From positions 1 through 8,186 of the forward strand of contig JANXRU010000110.1 of the NCBI GenBank assembly GCA_025356715.1: DNA of 8,186 bases, read 5' to 3'. Position 1 is the first letter of the stretch. Every line of letters begins with the position of its first letter. The notes beneath the pieces were generated by a model, which was given only the letters and a program-made list of their open reading frames with translations, searched no databases and was not told the DNA's origin. Shown here piece after piece: positions 1 to 7,167 of this stretch. A program made the translations under genes and the position numbers. This stretch comes from Bacteroidota bacterium. Its GTDB lineage: Bacteria; Bacteroidota; Bacteroidia; B-17B0; B-17BO.

Positions 1-1031
1 AAATTTTAAATAATTATAAAGTAGCTCTTTTTGAAATTAAACAATTAGATACTATTTCATATTCTAAGCAATTAATTGAGTTTTTAAAACAATGTAAAGA
101 ATTAGGTTATTTAAATTACCTATTAGCCATTTCTATTTTAATAGGTTTGATTTATAAATTTAATACAAAAAAAAATACTGCATTGAAATACCTACCAATT
201 GTTATAAATTTTGCTGTAGGTTTTATGTTTTTTGAAGGAAATAGTAAAACATTATATAATGATTTTATTGTTGGTAGCATTTTATTGATTAATGGTGTTA
301 TTTATATTAGTCTTAACTATACTAAAAAATCTTTAGAATTAATCTTTTCTCAAGCCAATATAATTGCTGTCATTTTAATAATAACACCTTTTTTATTGAT
401 GATTGGGACTAATAACTCGTTTTATTATACAACCTCTCAGGCCTTATGTTTTAGTTTAGCGGGTATGATTATATTAGTGCTTAATAATAGTAAAATGGAT
501 CAATTGTATTTTCCTTTACAATCCTTATACATTTGTTTATTTATTTTATTGGTTATTTATAATGGAGCAATTAAGTATCCTTATCGTCAAAATAATCTTT
601 TAGAAAAAAAATACCCAATTCATTTTAACCCTTCAATAGATGGTATTTATGAAAATTATGAAAGATTTGTTGATTATACATGTTTAAATTTAATTACTAA
701 TAAATTAAGTCCTTCTAAATCAAAAGTGTTAACTTTTTTTAATTATTTTGGATTATACTATTTAACAAATAAAAACATGTCACCCGAATGCCCTATATCT
801 GACGGAGAGCAATATATAGAAGGAGACAAATACGTTTTAAATAGAGAGAAAATTAAAAACTCTACTGAATTAATTGTTGTGCCAAGTACTGTACATTTAA
901 GTTCTAAATTTCACAAAATGTTCGAAGAATATGGAATAAGCCTTGGGGTAAATTACACAATGGTATATTCTTACACCTTTTTATCTACCAATGAAATAGT
1001 GTATTTTTATAAAAAGATTCAAATAAATTAA
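1..1031 (+). CDS. Multi-spanning membrane protein, possible GT-C-type (5' partial)
   Basis: The frame is open from base 3 with no stop and no ATG before base 225, so the gene begins left of the window. The TTG at 147 should not be taken as the start, because the frame upstream already encodes protein-like sequence (helical, then a membrane segment near bases 108-160). About 342 codons are visible. Roughly six hydrophobic segments occupy the first 190 visible residues, the last ending in a motif reading IKYPYR at about bases 579-596. A soluble tail of about 150 residues follows, with alternating strands and helices. Membrane helices followed by a C-terminal soluble domain recall GT-C glycosyltransferases and related envelope-polysaccharide proteins, but no catalytic motif is visible in this part and the N-terminal loops that would carry it are missing. 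An O-antigen polymerase/ligase-like role is an alternative. The next gene starts 10 bases after the stop. The membrane-protein call is firm; the function is a guess. Confidence 0.75.
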   Translation, partial: ILNNYKVALFEIKQLDTISYSKQLIEFLKQCKELGYLNYLLAISILIGLIYKFNTKKNTALKYLPIVINFAVGFMFFEGNSKTLYNDFIVGSILLINGVIYISLNYTKKSLELIFSQANIIAVILIITPFLLMIGTNNSFYYTTSQALCFSLAGMIILVLNNSKMDQLYFPLQSLYICLFILLVIYNGAIKYPYRQNNLLEKKYPIHFNPSIDGIYENYERFVDYTCLNLITNKLSPSKSKVLTFFNYFGLYYLTNKNMSPECPISDGEQYIEGDKYVLNREKIKNSTELIVVPSTVHLSSKFHKMFEEYGISLGVNYTMVYSYTFLSTNEIVYFYKKIQIN

Positions 1032-1041
1032 AATATATCAT

Positions 1042-2133
1042 ATGCATATTTTATTTATAACATCATATTATCCTCCATACTTAAATAGCTTGTATAATAA
1101 ATACAATTATTTTAATGATTTTTCTTATACTGAATGCATTAATATCATTGTGAATGAGTGTTTTGCAGACACAGGATCTGCCTATGAATATGCCAAAAAA
1201 CAAGGAAATGAGGCTAGTATCGTCATTCAAAATGCTGAAATAATTCAAAAAAAATGGGCGAAAGAAAACAATATTTCTTATAAAGATGATAATTGGTTTG
1301 AGGAAATAGAATTAGAACAAGTGAAAAAAATTAAGCCAGATGTTTTTTATACAGATGCAATTAATAGTCATTCAACTAAATTTTTGAAAGAGGTTTCAAA
1401 TTATTGTAAAGCAAGTGCTGCTTGGATATCATTTCCTTTTTCCAATCTTCCAAATTTAAGTTCCATCAAATTGATTTTAACTTCTACCAATGATTTTAAG
1501 AAACAGTTTAATAGTAAAGGCATAAAAAGCGAGTATTTATTGCCAGCATTTAATTCGGCAATTTTGTCTAGGTTAAAAAATGAACAAAAAAATATTCCAT
1601 TTTCATTTATTGGAGGAATAAGCGACCTTCACAAAAATCGTTGGGAAGCCTTAAATTTTTTATGCAAAAATACTGATATTAAATTGTGGGGATATGGTAT
1701 ACCAAATCTTCCTTCCAATCCATTTAAAAAGTGGTTTGCAAAAGATATTTACAAGGATATTAGAATGAAGCATCAAGGCGAGGCATGGGCTTTAGATATG
1801 TATCAGTTATTAAAAAATTCATTAATAACTTTTAATATTCATGAAGAATTATTGAAAGGTGACGTTGGGAATATGCGTATGTTTGAAGCAACTGGCGTGG
1901 GTACCATGATTCTTAATGACTATGGAAGTAATTTGTCGAGTTTATTTGAAATAGATAAAGAAATTGTAACATATAACTCAATGTCAGAGGCTACAGAAAA
2001 ATTAAATTATTATTTACAATATCCTGATAAAGCAATTGAAATTGGACTGAATGCTCAAAAAAGAACAATAAAAGATTATACTTATGATTCGCATGTATTT
2101 CAACTTATTTCACACTTTAAAAAAATACTTTAA
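1042..2133 (+). CDS. Glycosyltransferase, GT-B fold, group 1 / CgeB-like
   Basis: This is a probable cytoplasmic glycosyltransferase of 363 residues, a usual length for a two-domain GT-B enzyme. The N terminus is a beta strand running into ITSYYPPYL (residues 6-14), typical of one branch of these enzymes. It is followed by NAEIIQKKWAKE (64-75) and a Q..KKIKPDVFY segment (93-103), also recurrent in that branch. The C-terminal domain opens with FSFIGGI (187-193) and HKNRW (197-201), and contains the donor-binding region GNMRMFEATGVG (276-287) followed by TMILND. It then has the usual sequence around residues 301-330 about the enzyme's activated-state loop and a C-terminal helix with a 'YYLQYPDKA' element, all as in the Glyco_trans_1_2/CgeB-like family. 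The ATG at 1042 places the first strand at residues 2-6, as expected; there is no Shine-Dalgarno sequence. Donor and acceptor sugars cannot be read from the sequence. It sits between the membrane protein (10-base gap) and the methyltransferase (15-base gap), consistent with one operon. Confidence 0.88.
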   Translation: MHILFITSYYPPYLNSLYNKYNYFNDFSYTECINIIVNECFADTGSAYEYAKKQGNEASIVIQNAEIIQKKWAKENNISYKDDNWFEEIELEQVKKIKPDVFYTDAINSHSTKFLKEVSNYCKASAAWISFPFSNLPNLSSIKLILTSTNDFKKQFNSKGIKSEYLLPAFNSAILSRLKNEQKNIPFSFIGGISDLHKNRWEALNFLCKNTDIKLWGYGIPNLPSNPFKKWFAKDIYKDIRMKHQGEAWALDMYQLLKNSLITFNIHEELLKGDVGNMRMFEATGVGTMILNDYGSNLSSLFEIDKEIVTYNSMSEATEKLNYYLQYPDKAIEIGLNAQKRTIKDYTYDSHVFQLISHFKKIL

Positions 2134-2148
2134 TTATACTGTACATTT

Positions 2149-3099
2149 ATGACAAAAATTATTTCAATTATTGATAAAATTTTAAGGCTACCTGAATTTG
2201 ATGAAAAGCCAGTAGTTTTAATTGACATAGGAGCATCAGGGGCAATACATCCTGAATGGAGTTTAATTGCTAAATATTCTAATTGTGTTGGTTTTGATGC
2301 TGATAGTAGAGATTTTGATACTAATACGACCAATTCAGGATTTAAGAATTTGTTTTTAATCAACGCGATAGTATCTGATAAATCAGATAAAAAAACAAAA
2401 TTTTATTTAACAAGTTCACCTCATTGTTCCAGCTCACTGTATCCATTAAATGATAAATTAGATAATTGGAGTTTTTCTGATCTGTTTAAAGTTGATAGCG
2501 AAATTGAACTAAATAATGTTTCTTTATCTGAAGTTTTAAAAGACAGGAATATTAATTATATAGATTGGTTTAAAACAGATTCTCAAGGAACTGATCTAAG
2601 ATTATTTACTTCATTACCTATAGAAATACAAAATAATGCAATTATTACACAGTTTGAACCAGGAATTATTAATGCGTATAAAGGTGAAGATAAACTGCAT
2701 GGAGTCTTGATTTATATGGATCAAATGCCATACTGGGCTTCTGAAATAAAAATCATGGGATCAAAACGTATTGCTAAAACGACTCTACAAAAATATAAGT
2801 TGGACTCAAATACTGATTTTAATATTCCAAATTGCTCTTGTTGGGGAGAAATAACCTATTTTAATACATTTGAAAATAAGAGCAGTAATAGAGATATATT
2901 ATTAGGATGGGTATTTAGCACAATTAAGAATCAACATGGTTTTGCGCTTGATTTACTTAATTTGAAACATTCAATTGATGTAAATTTAATGAATGAATTA
3001 GTAGAGTATTCTTTAGAACATTTAAAACCGTCTGAAGTCAAAAGTTCAATTAAAAATAAGGTAAGAAATAAATTGATACGCCTAATTAATAAGCTGTGA
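2149..3099 (+). CDS. FkbM-family SAM-dependent methyltransferase
   Basis: This is a predicted class I methyltransferase of 316 residues that most likely O-methylates a sugar of the glycan or its precursor; FkbM itself methylates a hydroxyl of a macrolide, and relatives are common in surface-sugar clusters. The SAM-binding motif I is VLIDIGASGAIHPEW (23-37), and the acidic residue at the end of strand 2 is in VGFDADSRD (47-55). The family signature around strand 4/5 is WFKTDSQGTDLRLF (140-153), corresponding to the usual K-D-x-(E/Q)-G block. Strand 5 contains ITQFEPG (166-172). The region after residue 230 contains CSCWGEITYF, followed by a helical end and a basic tail (299-316). The start ATG has an A/T-rich leader without a Shine-Dalgarno sequence. 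Its TGA stop lies inside the GTGA that begins the next gene, suggesting translational coupling. The family is clear; the methylated position and the sugar are unknown. Confidence 0.87.
   Translation: MTKIISIIDKILRLPEFDEKPVVLIDIGASGAIHPEWSLIAKYSNCVGFDADSRDFDTNTTNSGFKNLFLINAIVSDKSDKKTKFYLTSSPHCSSSLYPLNDKLDNWSFSDLFKVDSEIELNNVSLSEVLKDRNINYIDWFKTDSQGTDLRLFTSLPIEIQNNAIITQFEPGIINAYKGEDKLHGVLIYMDQMPYWASEIKIMGSKRIAKTTLQKYKLDSNTDFNIPNCSCWGEITYFNTFENKSSNRDILLGWVFSTIKNQHGFALDLLNLKHSIDVNLMNELVEYSLEHLKPSEVKSSIKNKVRNKLIRLINKL
3096..3099 (+). other. GTGA stop/start overlap (translational coupling site)
   Basis: The four bases GTGA hold both the TGA stop of the methyltransferase gene (3097-3099) and the GTG start of the GT8-like gene (3096-3098). 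The sequence before it has no clear Shine-Dalgarno motif, so ribosomes may reach this rare start by re-initiation after finishing the upstream gene. The overlap itself is directly visible; the coupling is inferred. Confidence 0.7.
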
Positions 3100-4145
3100 A
3101 ACTAAATTTCTGTACATTATTTAATTCATCTTATCTTTCCAGAGGATTGTTAATGTATCAATCTTTGGCTAAACATAGTGCAAATTTCCATCTTTATGTT
3201 TTTTCTTTTGATGATACTTGTTATCAGTTTTTAAAAAAAGAAGATTATCCAAACTTAACGGTTATCTCTTTAAAAGAATTTGAAGATCAGGACTTATTGA
3301 GGGTAAAATCAAATCGCACTGCTGGCGAATATTGCTGGACTTGCGCTTCTTCAACTATATTATTTTCTATAGAAAAATTTCAATTAGAAAACTGTACTTA
3401 CATTGATGCAGATATGTTTTTTTATTCAGACCCAAAAATTTTGGTGGAAGAAATGGGAGATAAATCCGTATTAATAACAGAGCATCGATTTACTGAAAAA
3501 TATACTGAATCCGAAATTTATGGAAAATACTGTGTGCAGTTCGTTACCTTTAAAAATAATATAAAGGGAATGGAAGTATTGAGATGGTGGAGAAATGCCT
3601 GTATAGATTGGTGTTATGGTAGAATTGAAGATGGGAAATTTGGTGATCAAAAATATTTAGATGATTGGACAACACGATTTGATTGCGTTCATGAATTGAA
3701 ACATTTAGGGGGAGGAATTGCTCCTTGGAACCTACAACAATATCATTTTTCAAAAAATAGTGATGACAAAATTACTGGATATGAAATTAGTTCAGGAAAA
3801 AAGTTTGATGCCGTTTTTTTTCATTATCATGCTTTGAAATTTTATTCCAATAAAATTGTTTCTTTAACAGGTAAAGATTATGAAATGACTAAGGATTCAA
3901 AAACATTATTTTATTTTGATTATGTAAAAAGAATTCTTGAATTAAAAAAAACATTAAACAATAAACTGCCTTCAGTTAATATTGATGGTTCTTTTGAATC
4001 TTCTCCAATAATGCCCCCTACATTTAAAATAAAATTCATTAATTATTTAAGAGATATTAAACACTCTTTTATTAATGTATTTGGAAAAGCTGCTATCGAA
4101 AGGTTTAAACATTCTCATTATTTTTTTTATGAAAATATAAATTAA
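3096..4145 (+). CDS. GT8-like (GT-A fold) glycosyltransferase, first copy
   Basis: This is a putative nucleotide-sugar glycosyltransferase of 349 residues. The N terminus, LNFCTLFNSSYLSRGLLMYQSL (split as strand plus helix, residues 3-24), is the usual opening of this GT8-like group. The metal-binding DxD is in YIDADMFFY (D104, D106). Later motifs are KFGDQKYLDDW (181-191), which contains the conserved DQ pair, HLGGGIAPWNL (203-213) and a histidine pair HYH (243-245) that could supply a further metal or phosphate ligand. I chose GTG at 3096 because it overlaps the upstream TGA by four bases (GTGA). The next ATG, at codon 20, would remove the first strand of the nucleotide-binding domain. The C-terminal 80 residues are helical and basic. 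The protein shares its architecture with the enzyme encoded at 5047-6063. The donor sugar cannot be predicted. Confidence 0.85.
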   Translation: MKLNFCTLFNSSYLSRGLLMYQSLAKHSANFHLYVFSFDDTCYQFLKKEDYPNLTVISLKEFEDQDLLRVKSNRTAGEYCWTCASSTILFSIEKFQLENCTYIDADMFFYSDPKILVEEMGDKSVLITEHRFTEKYTESEIYGKYCVQFVTFKNNIKGMEVLRWWRNACIDWCYGRIEDGKFGDQKYLDDWTTRFDCVHELKHLGGGIAPWNLQQYHFSKNSDDKITGYEISSGKKFDAVFFHYHALKFYSNKIVSLTGKDYEMTKDSKTLFYFDYVKRILELKKTLNNKLPSVNIDGSFESSPIMPPTFKIKFINYLRDIKHSFINVFGKAAIERFKHSHYFFYENIN

Positions 4146-4162
4146 AACTATTTTTAAAAATA

Positions 4163-5002
4163 ATGCAAAACCCAGTTTTTTCAATCATAATTCCAACCTT
4201 TAATTCAGCGGCTACTATTACGCCATGTTTAGAAAGTATATTTGAACAAAATTTTTCTTCATTCGAAATCCTTATAATAGATTCAGTTTCAAATGATGAC
4301 ACATTAAGTATAATAAACAATTATTCAAAATTACATTCTAATATTAAAATTTTTAGCGAAAAAGATAAAGGAATTTACGATGCTATGAATAAGGGAATAG
4401 ATTTGGCAAAAGGCGAATGGCTCTTTTTTTTAGGTAGCGATGATGTTTTTTATAATTCAACTGTATTAACTCAAATTAATAAAGCAATTAGTAATTGTTC
4501 TAAAAAAGTTATTTATGGTAATGTTGAAATTAGAGGTAATTGCTCGTGGGCTAAAAATGGTGATATTTATGCAGGCATTTTTTCTACAAAAAAACTACTA
4601 AACCAAAATATTTGTCATCAAGCAATTTTTTATAATCGATTTTTTATATTAAACAATATTGGAAATTATCGAATAGATTATATTAAATCAGCCGATTGGG
4701 ATTTTAATTTAAAATGTTGGGCTCAAATGGAATTTCAGTATAGCGATTTAATTATTTCTAAATATTCTGTAGCGGGTTTTTCAGGTAATAATGTGGATAT
4801 TGCACTGTCAAATGATTTTGTAACTAACATGATAGCTTATTTTGGATTTTCGTTATTTGACCCTATGATAAATAACAGTAGTTTTGCCTTTTATAATCAA
4901 CTTTTGGAAAAACAGAAAAAGGATCATTATTTTCGCTTTATTATTGGTGGAATAGGTCGATTTTTCTCTAAATTAAAGAAGAAAATAGCCTCAAATAACT
5001 AA
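4163..5002 (+). CDS. GT2 glycosyltransferase, WcaE-like, first copy
   Basis: This is a family 2 glycosyltransferase of 279 residues, expected to transfer a sugar from a nucleotide donor to a lipid-linked acceptor at the cytoplasmic side of the membrane. The GT-A domain starts with FSIIIPTFN (6-14). The donor-binding region is LIIDSVSNDDT (37-47), followed by EKDKGIYDAMNKG (66-78), a signature of the WcaE-like branch. The DxD-equivalent is in FLGSDD (89-94). The probable acceptor and base region is HQAIFY (152-157) and SADWDF (186-191), where an acidic residue is expected to act as catalytic base. The C terminus is a short basic, hydrophobic segment (257-275) that may touch the membrane. The ATG lies 17 bases after the previous stop, directly before the first strand. 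It resembles the GT2 enzyme at 7165-7965 motif for motif, but clearly diverges in sequence. Specificity is unknown. Confidence 0.9.
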   Translation: MQNPVFSIIIPTFNSAATITPCLESIFEQNFSSFEILIIDSVSNDDTLSIINNYSKLHSNIKIFSEKDKGIYDAMNKGIDLAKGEWLFFLGSDDVFYNSTVLTQINKAISNCSKKVIYGNVEIRGNCSWAKNGDIYAGIFSTKKLLNQNICHQAIFYNRFFILNNIGNYRIDYIKSADWDFNLKCWAQMEFQYSDLIISKYSVAGFSGNNVDIALSNDFVTNMIAYFGFSLFDPMINNSSFAFYNQLLEKQKKDHYFRFIIGGIGRFFSKLKKKIASNN

Positions 5003-5046
5003 CAACGTAATTTTAGAAAAAGAATATTTATACTTGTATCTAATTA

Positions 5047-6063
5047 ATGAGTTTTAATCAAAAAAATATAGCATTTACACTTTGTTCAAATAATTATTTG
5101 GCACAAGCTAATGTACTTAAAGAATCTTTTTTGAAATTTAATCCTGATTTTAAATTTTATATAGGTTTGGTTGATGAAATTTCATCTGAAATAGATTATT
5201 CCATATTTGAACCCGCTATTATAACCCCTATTAGCAAAATTAAATCCTTAAATATAAATGAACTCATTGCTAAATATGATATAATAGAATTTAATACATG
5301 TGTTAAACCCTCTGTGTTTAAATATATCATCGAAGAAAATTCTAATGCTGAAATTATATATTACATCGATCCTGATATTTGTTTTTATAATCCAATTGAG
5401 TTTGTAAATCAAATTTTAAGGGATAAAGCAATTGTTTTAACCCCTCATATTACATCTCCAATTATATCGGATGATTTTTTGCCTTCAGAAAATTTATTTT
5501 TAAATTATGGAGTATATAATCTTGGTTTTATAGGAATTAATGCAAAAAAATCGTCGGCAATAAAGATGCTTAATTGGTGGGAAGAAAAAACTTTAAATCT
5601 TGGTTATAATAGAGTTCTAGATGGATTATTTGTTGATCAATTATGGATAAATTTTGTTCCAATTTATTATGATGATGTTGAGGTAATAAAGTCATATAAC
5701 TTTAATATGGCTCCTTGGAATCTCCATGAACGTCATATTGTAAGTGTTAATGAGGATAATGAAATCATACTAAATGATAATACAAAACTAGTTTTTTACC
5801 ATTTTAGTAATTTAAGTAGTGATAGAAATGAAATTTCAAGATTTTATAAACGATTTGATTTTATTAAATTCCCATTATTAAAAAAGTTATATGACCAATA
5901 TTTTATTGAAATAGATAAAAATGGCTATTTAAAATTAAAAAATATTCCAATTCATTATGTTCTTTATAAAGCAGAGCAACTTGAAATAAATACTTCTAGA
6001 TTTAGAAAGTTTGTGATGAAACTAATTAAATTTCTTGATAAAATTAGCAGTGATAATAAATAG
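5047..6063 (+). CDS. GT8-like (GT-A fold) glycosyltransferase, second copy
   Basis: This is a putative glycosyltransferase of 338 residues, of the same general group as the one at 3096-4145. The N-terminal strand and helix are IAFTLCSNNYLAQANVLKES (8-27). The metal-binding motif is YYIDPDICFY (105-114, D108 and D110), a DPD form of DxD. The sequence then has NLGFIGIN (158-165), LDGLFVDQLW with the DQ pair (191-200), NFNMAPWNLHER (218-229) and a histidine in FYHFSN (250-255). The DQ, APWNL and late histidine elements occur in the same order as in the other enzyme. The C terminus (318-334) is basic and amphipathic. The gene follows the largest gap of the window (44 bases, A/T-rich, no convincing promoter). 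The ATG is directly before the first strand and has no Shine-Dalgarno sequence. The donor and acceptor are unknown; the family call rests on motifs rather than on a search. Confidence 0.83.
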   Translation: MSFNQKNIAFTLCSNNYLAQANVLKESFLKFNPDFKFYIGLVDEISSEIDYSIFEPAIITPISKIKSLNINELIAKYDIIEFNTCVKPSVFKYIIEENSNAEIIYYIDPDICFYNPIEFVNQILRDKAIVLTPHITSPIISDDFLPSENLFLNYGVYNLGFIGINAKKSSAIKMLNWWEEKTLNLGYNRVLDGLFVDQLWINFVPIYYDDVEVIKSYNFNMAPWNLHERHIVSVNEDNEIILNDNTKLVFYHFSNLSSDRNEISRFYKRFDFIKFPLLKKLYDQYFIEIDKNGYLKLKNIPIHYVLYKAEQLEINTSRFRKFVMKLIKFLDKISSDNK

Positions 6064-6079
6064 TAAAATTAATTAACTA

Positions 6080-7165
6080 ATGATAGAATACGAAAACTTA
6101 TTTGAATTAAATAAACCTTTTTTTGATGAATACAATTTGGCGTTTAACGAAGTGCTAAAGAGTGGCTGGTATATTTTAGGTAATAAAGTAAAACAATTTG
6201 AAACTGAGTATGCAAAATATTGCAACTCGAAACATTGTATTGGTGTTGCCAATGGTTTAGACGCTTTATATCTATCTTTAAAAGCTTTAAAATTAGAAAA
6301 GGGTTGTGAAATTTTAGTCCCATCTAATACATATATTGCTACTATTTTGTCAATTGTACAAAATAATTTGAACCCAGTATTAGTAGAGCCCAATATAAAT
6401 ACTTATAATATTGATCCCGATTTAATTGAACAAAGTATTACTTTAAAAACAAAGGCAATAATGGTTGTTCATTTATACGGAAAGGTATGTGAAATGGATA
6501 AGATATTGGCTATTGCCAAAAAACATAACCTTATTGTAATTGAAGATTGTGCCCAATCACATGGAGCCAAATTTAAAAATCAAATTTCTGGAAGTTTTGG
6601 CGATTTTGCAGCACATAGTTTTTATCCAACAAAAAATTTAGGTTCTTTGGGAGATGCAGGTGCTGTTACAACTAATAATAGTGAATCTGATAAACTAGTT
6701 AGAACACTTAGAAATTATGGCTCTGAAGTTAGATATTATAATAAAGAAGTTGGTGTAAACTCTCGTTTAGATGAAATGCAGGCTGCTTTTTTATTAATAA
6801 AATTAAAAAGGATCAATGATATTAATGATCATAAAAGACTTTTATCTGCCATTTATTTGAAAGAACTTAAATCAGATTTTATTAAACCACAAGTGCATCC
6901 TGATTATTTTGATGTTTATCATATCTTTAATATTAGGCATTCAAAAAGAGATAGTTTAAAAGAGTATTTATTGAAAAATGAAATTAAAACAGAAATCCAT
7001 TATCCTGTTGCTCCTAATAAGCAACAAGCAATGATTGGTATTTTGGATAATCAACATACACCAATTGCTAATGAAATTCATCAAACTACTTTAAGTTTAC
7101 CTATTTCTTATTTTCATACTAAGGATGATGTTTTTAAAGTTATTGAAAAAATGAATAACTTTTAA
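6080..7165 (+). CDS. DegT/DnrJ/EryC1/StrS PLP-dependent sugar aminotransferase, possibly FdtB/QdtB-like
   Basis: This enzyme of 361 residues should transfer an amino group, usually from glutamate, to a keto group of a nucleotide-linked sugar in the cytoplasm, supplying an amino sugar for the glycan. Visible family motifs are NGLDAL (58-63), phosphate- and ring-contacting EDCAQSHGA (155-163, with D156 expected to bind the pyridine nitrogen), [15 protein letters not shown] (181-195) with K185 as the PLP Schiff-base lysine, [12 protein letters not shown] (225-236) and [11 protein letters not shown] (307-317). The length is normal and all core residues are present, so it should be active. The overall pattern, especially the SRLDEMQAA block, resembles the dTDP-3-keto-6-deoxyhexose aminotransferases FdtB/QdtB (making Fuc3N or Qui3N precursors). 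Other substrates (for example 4-keto sugars) cannot be excluded, and no FdtA/QdtA isomerase or acyltransferase is in the window. Its TAA stop overlaps the ATG of the next glycosyltransferase gene by one base. Confidence 0.93.
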   Translation: MIEYENLFELNKPFFDEYNLAFNEVLKSGWYILGNKVKQFETEYAKYCNSKHCIGVANGLDALYLSLKALKLEKGCEILVPSNTYIATILSIVQNNLNPVLVEPNINTYNIDPDLIEQSITLKTKAIMVVHLYGKVCEMDKILAIAKKHNLIVIEDCAQSHGAKFKNQISGSFGDFAAHSFYPTKNLGSLGDAGAVTTNNSESDKLVRTLRNYGSEVRYYNKEVGVNSRLDEMQAAFLLIKLKRINDINDHKRLLSAIYLKELKSDFIKPQVHPDYFDVYHIFNIRHSKRDSLKEYLLKNEIKTEIHYPVAPNKQQAMIGILDNQHTPIANEIHQTTLSLPISYFHTKDDVFKVIEKMNNF

Positions 7166-7167
7166 TG
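7163..7167 (+). other. TAATG stop/start overlap (translational coupling site)
   Basis: The TAA stop of the aminotransferase gene (7163-7165) and the ATG start of the GT2 gene (7165-7167) share one base. Such TAATG junctions commonly allow re-initiation and tie the output of the two genes together. The overlap is seen directly; its effect is inferred. Confidence 0.7.

Noticed and set aside
147..149. TTG as the start codon of the first gene
   Set aside because: The same frame is open to the left edge and encodes plausible protein including a membrane segment, so the gene is 5' partial rather than starting at this TTG.
2130..2363. 77-codon minus-strand open frame
   Set aside because: It lies antisense over the methyltransferase, whose SAM motifs are intact; the composition looks like a shadow frame and there is no recognisable domain.
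889..3118. Repeated CTGTACATT-like words near 889, 2140 and 3110 as a regulatory repeat
   Set aside because: Short, not evenly spaced, two lie inside coding sequence, and no flanking similarity is seen; probably coincidence.
3550..3753. 67-codon minus-strand open frame
   Set aside because: Antisense to the conserved DQ and GGGIAPWNL region of the GT8-like gene; no motif or start signal of its own.
4105..4320. 71-codon minus-strand open frame
   Set aside because: Antisense across the junction of two clear + strand genes; no supporting features.
604..4431. Homopolymer runs of eight bases (A at 604-611; T at 3814-3821, 4121-4128 and 4424-4431) as phase-variation sites
   Set aside because: All lie within intact frames, none is longer than eight, and runs of this length are expected by chance at this base composition.
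5003..5046. Possible promoter in the largest gap, with TATACTTG at 5029-5036 resembling the Bacteroidota -7 element TAnnTTTG
   Set aside because: One mismatch, no TTTG-like -33 element at the right distance, and the implied transcript leader would be only a few bases. Chance matches are likely in such A/T-rich sequence.
6073..6393. 106-codon minus-strand open frame
   Set aside because: Antisense to the N-terminal part of the aminotransferase, which is well supported; chance open frame in AT-rich DNA.
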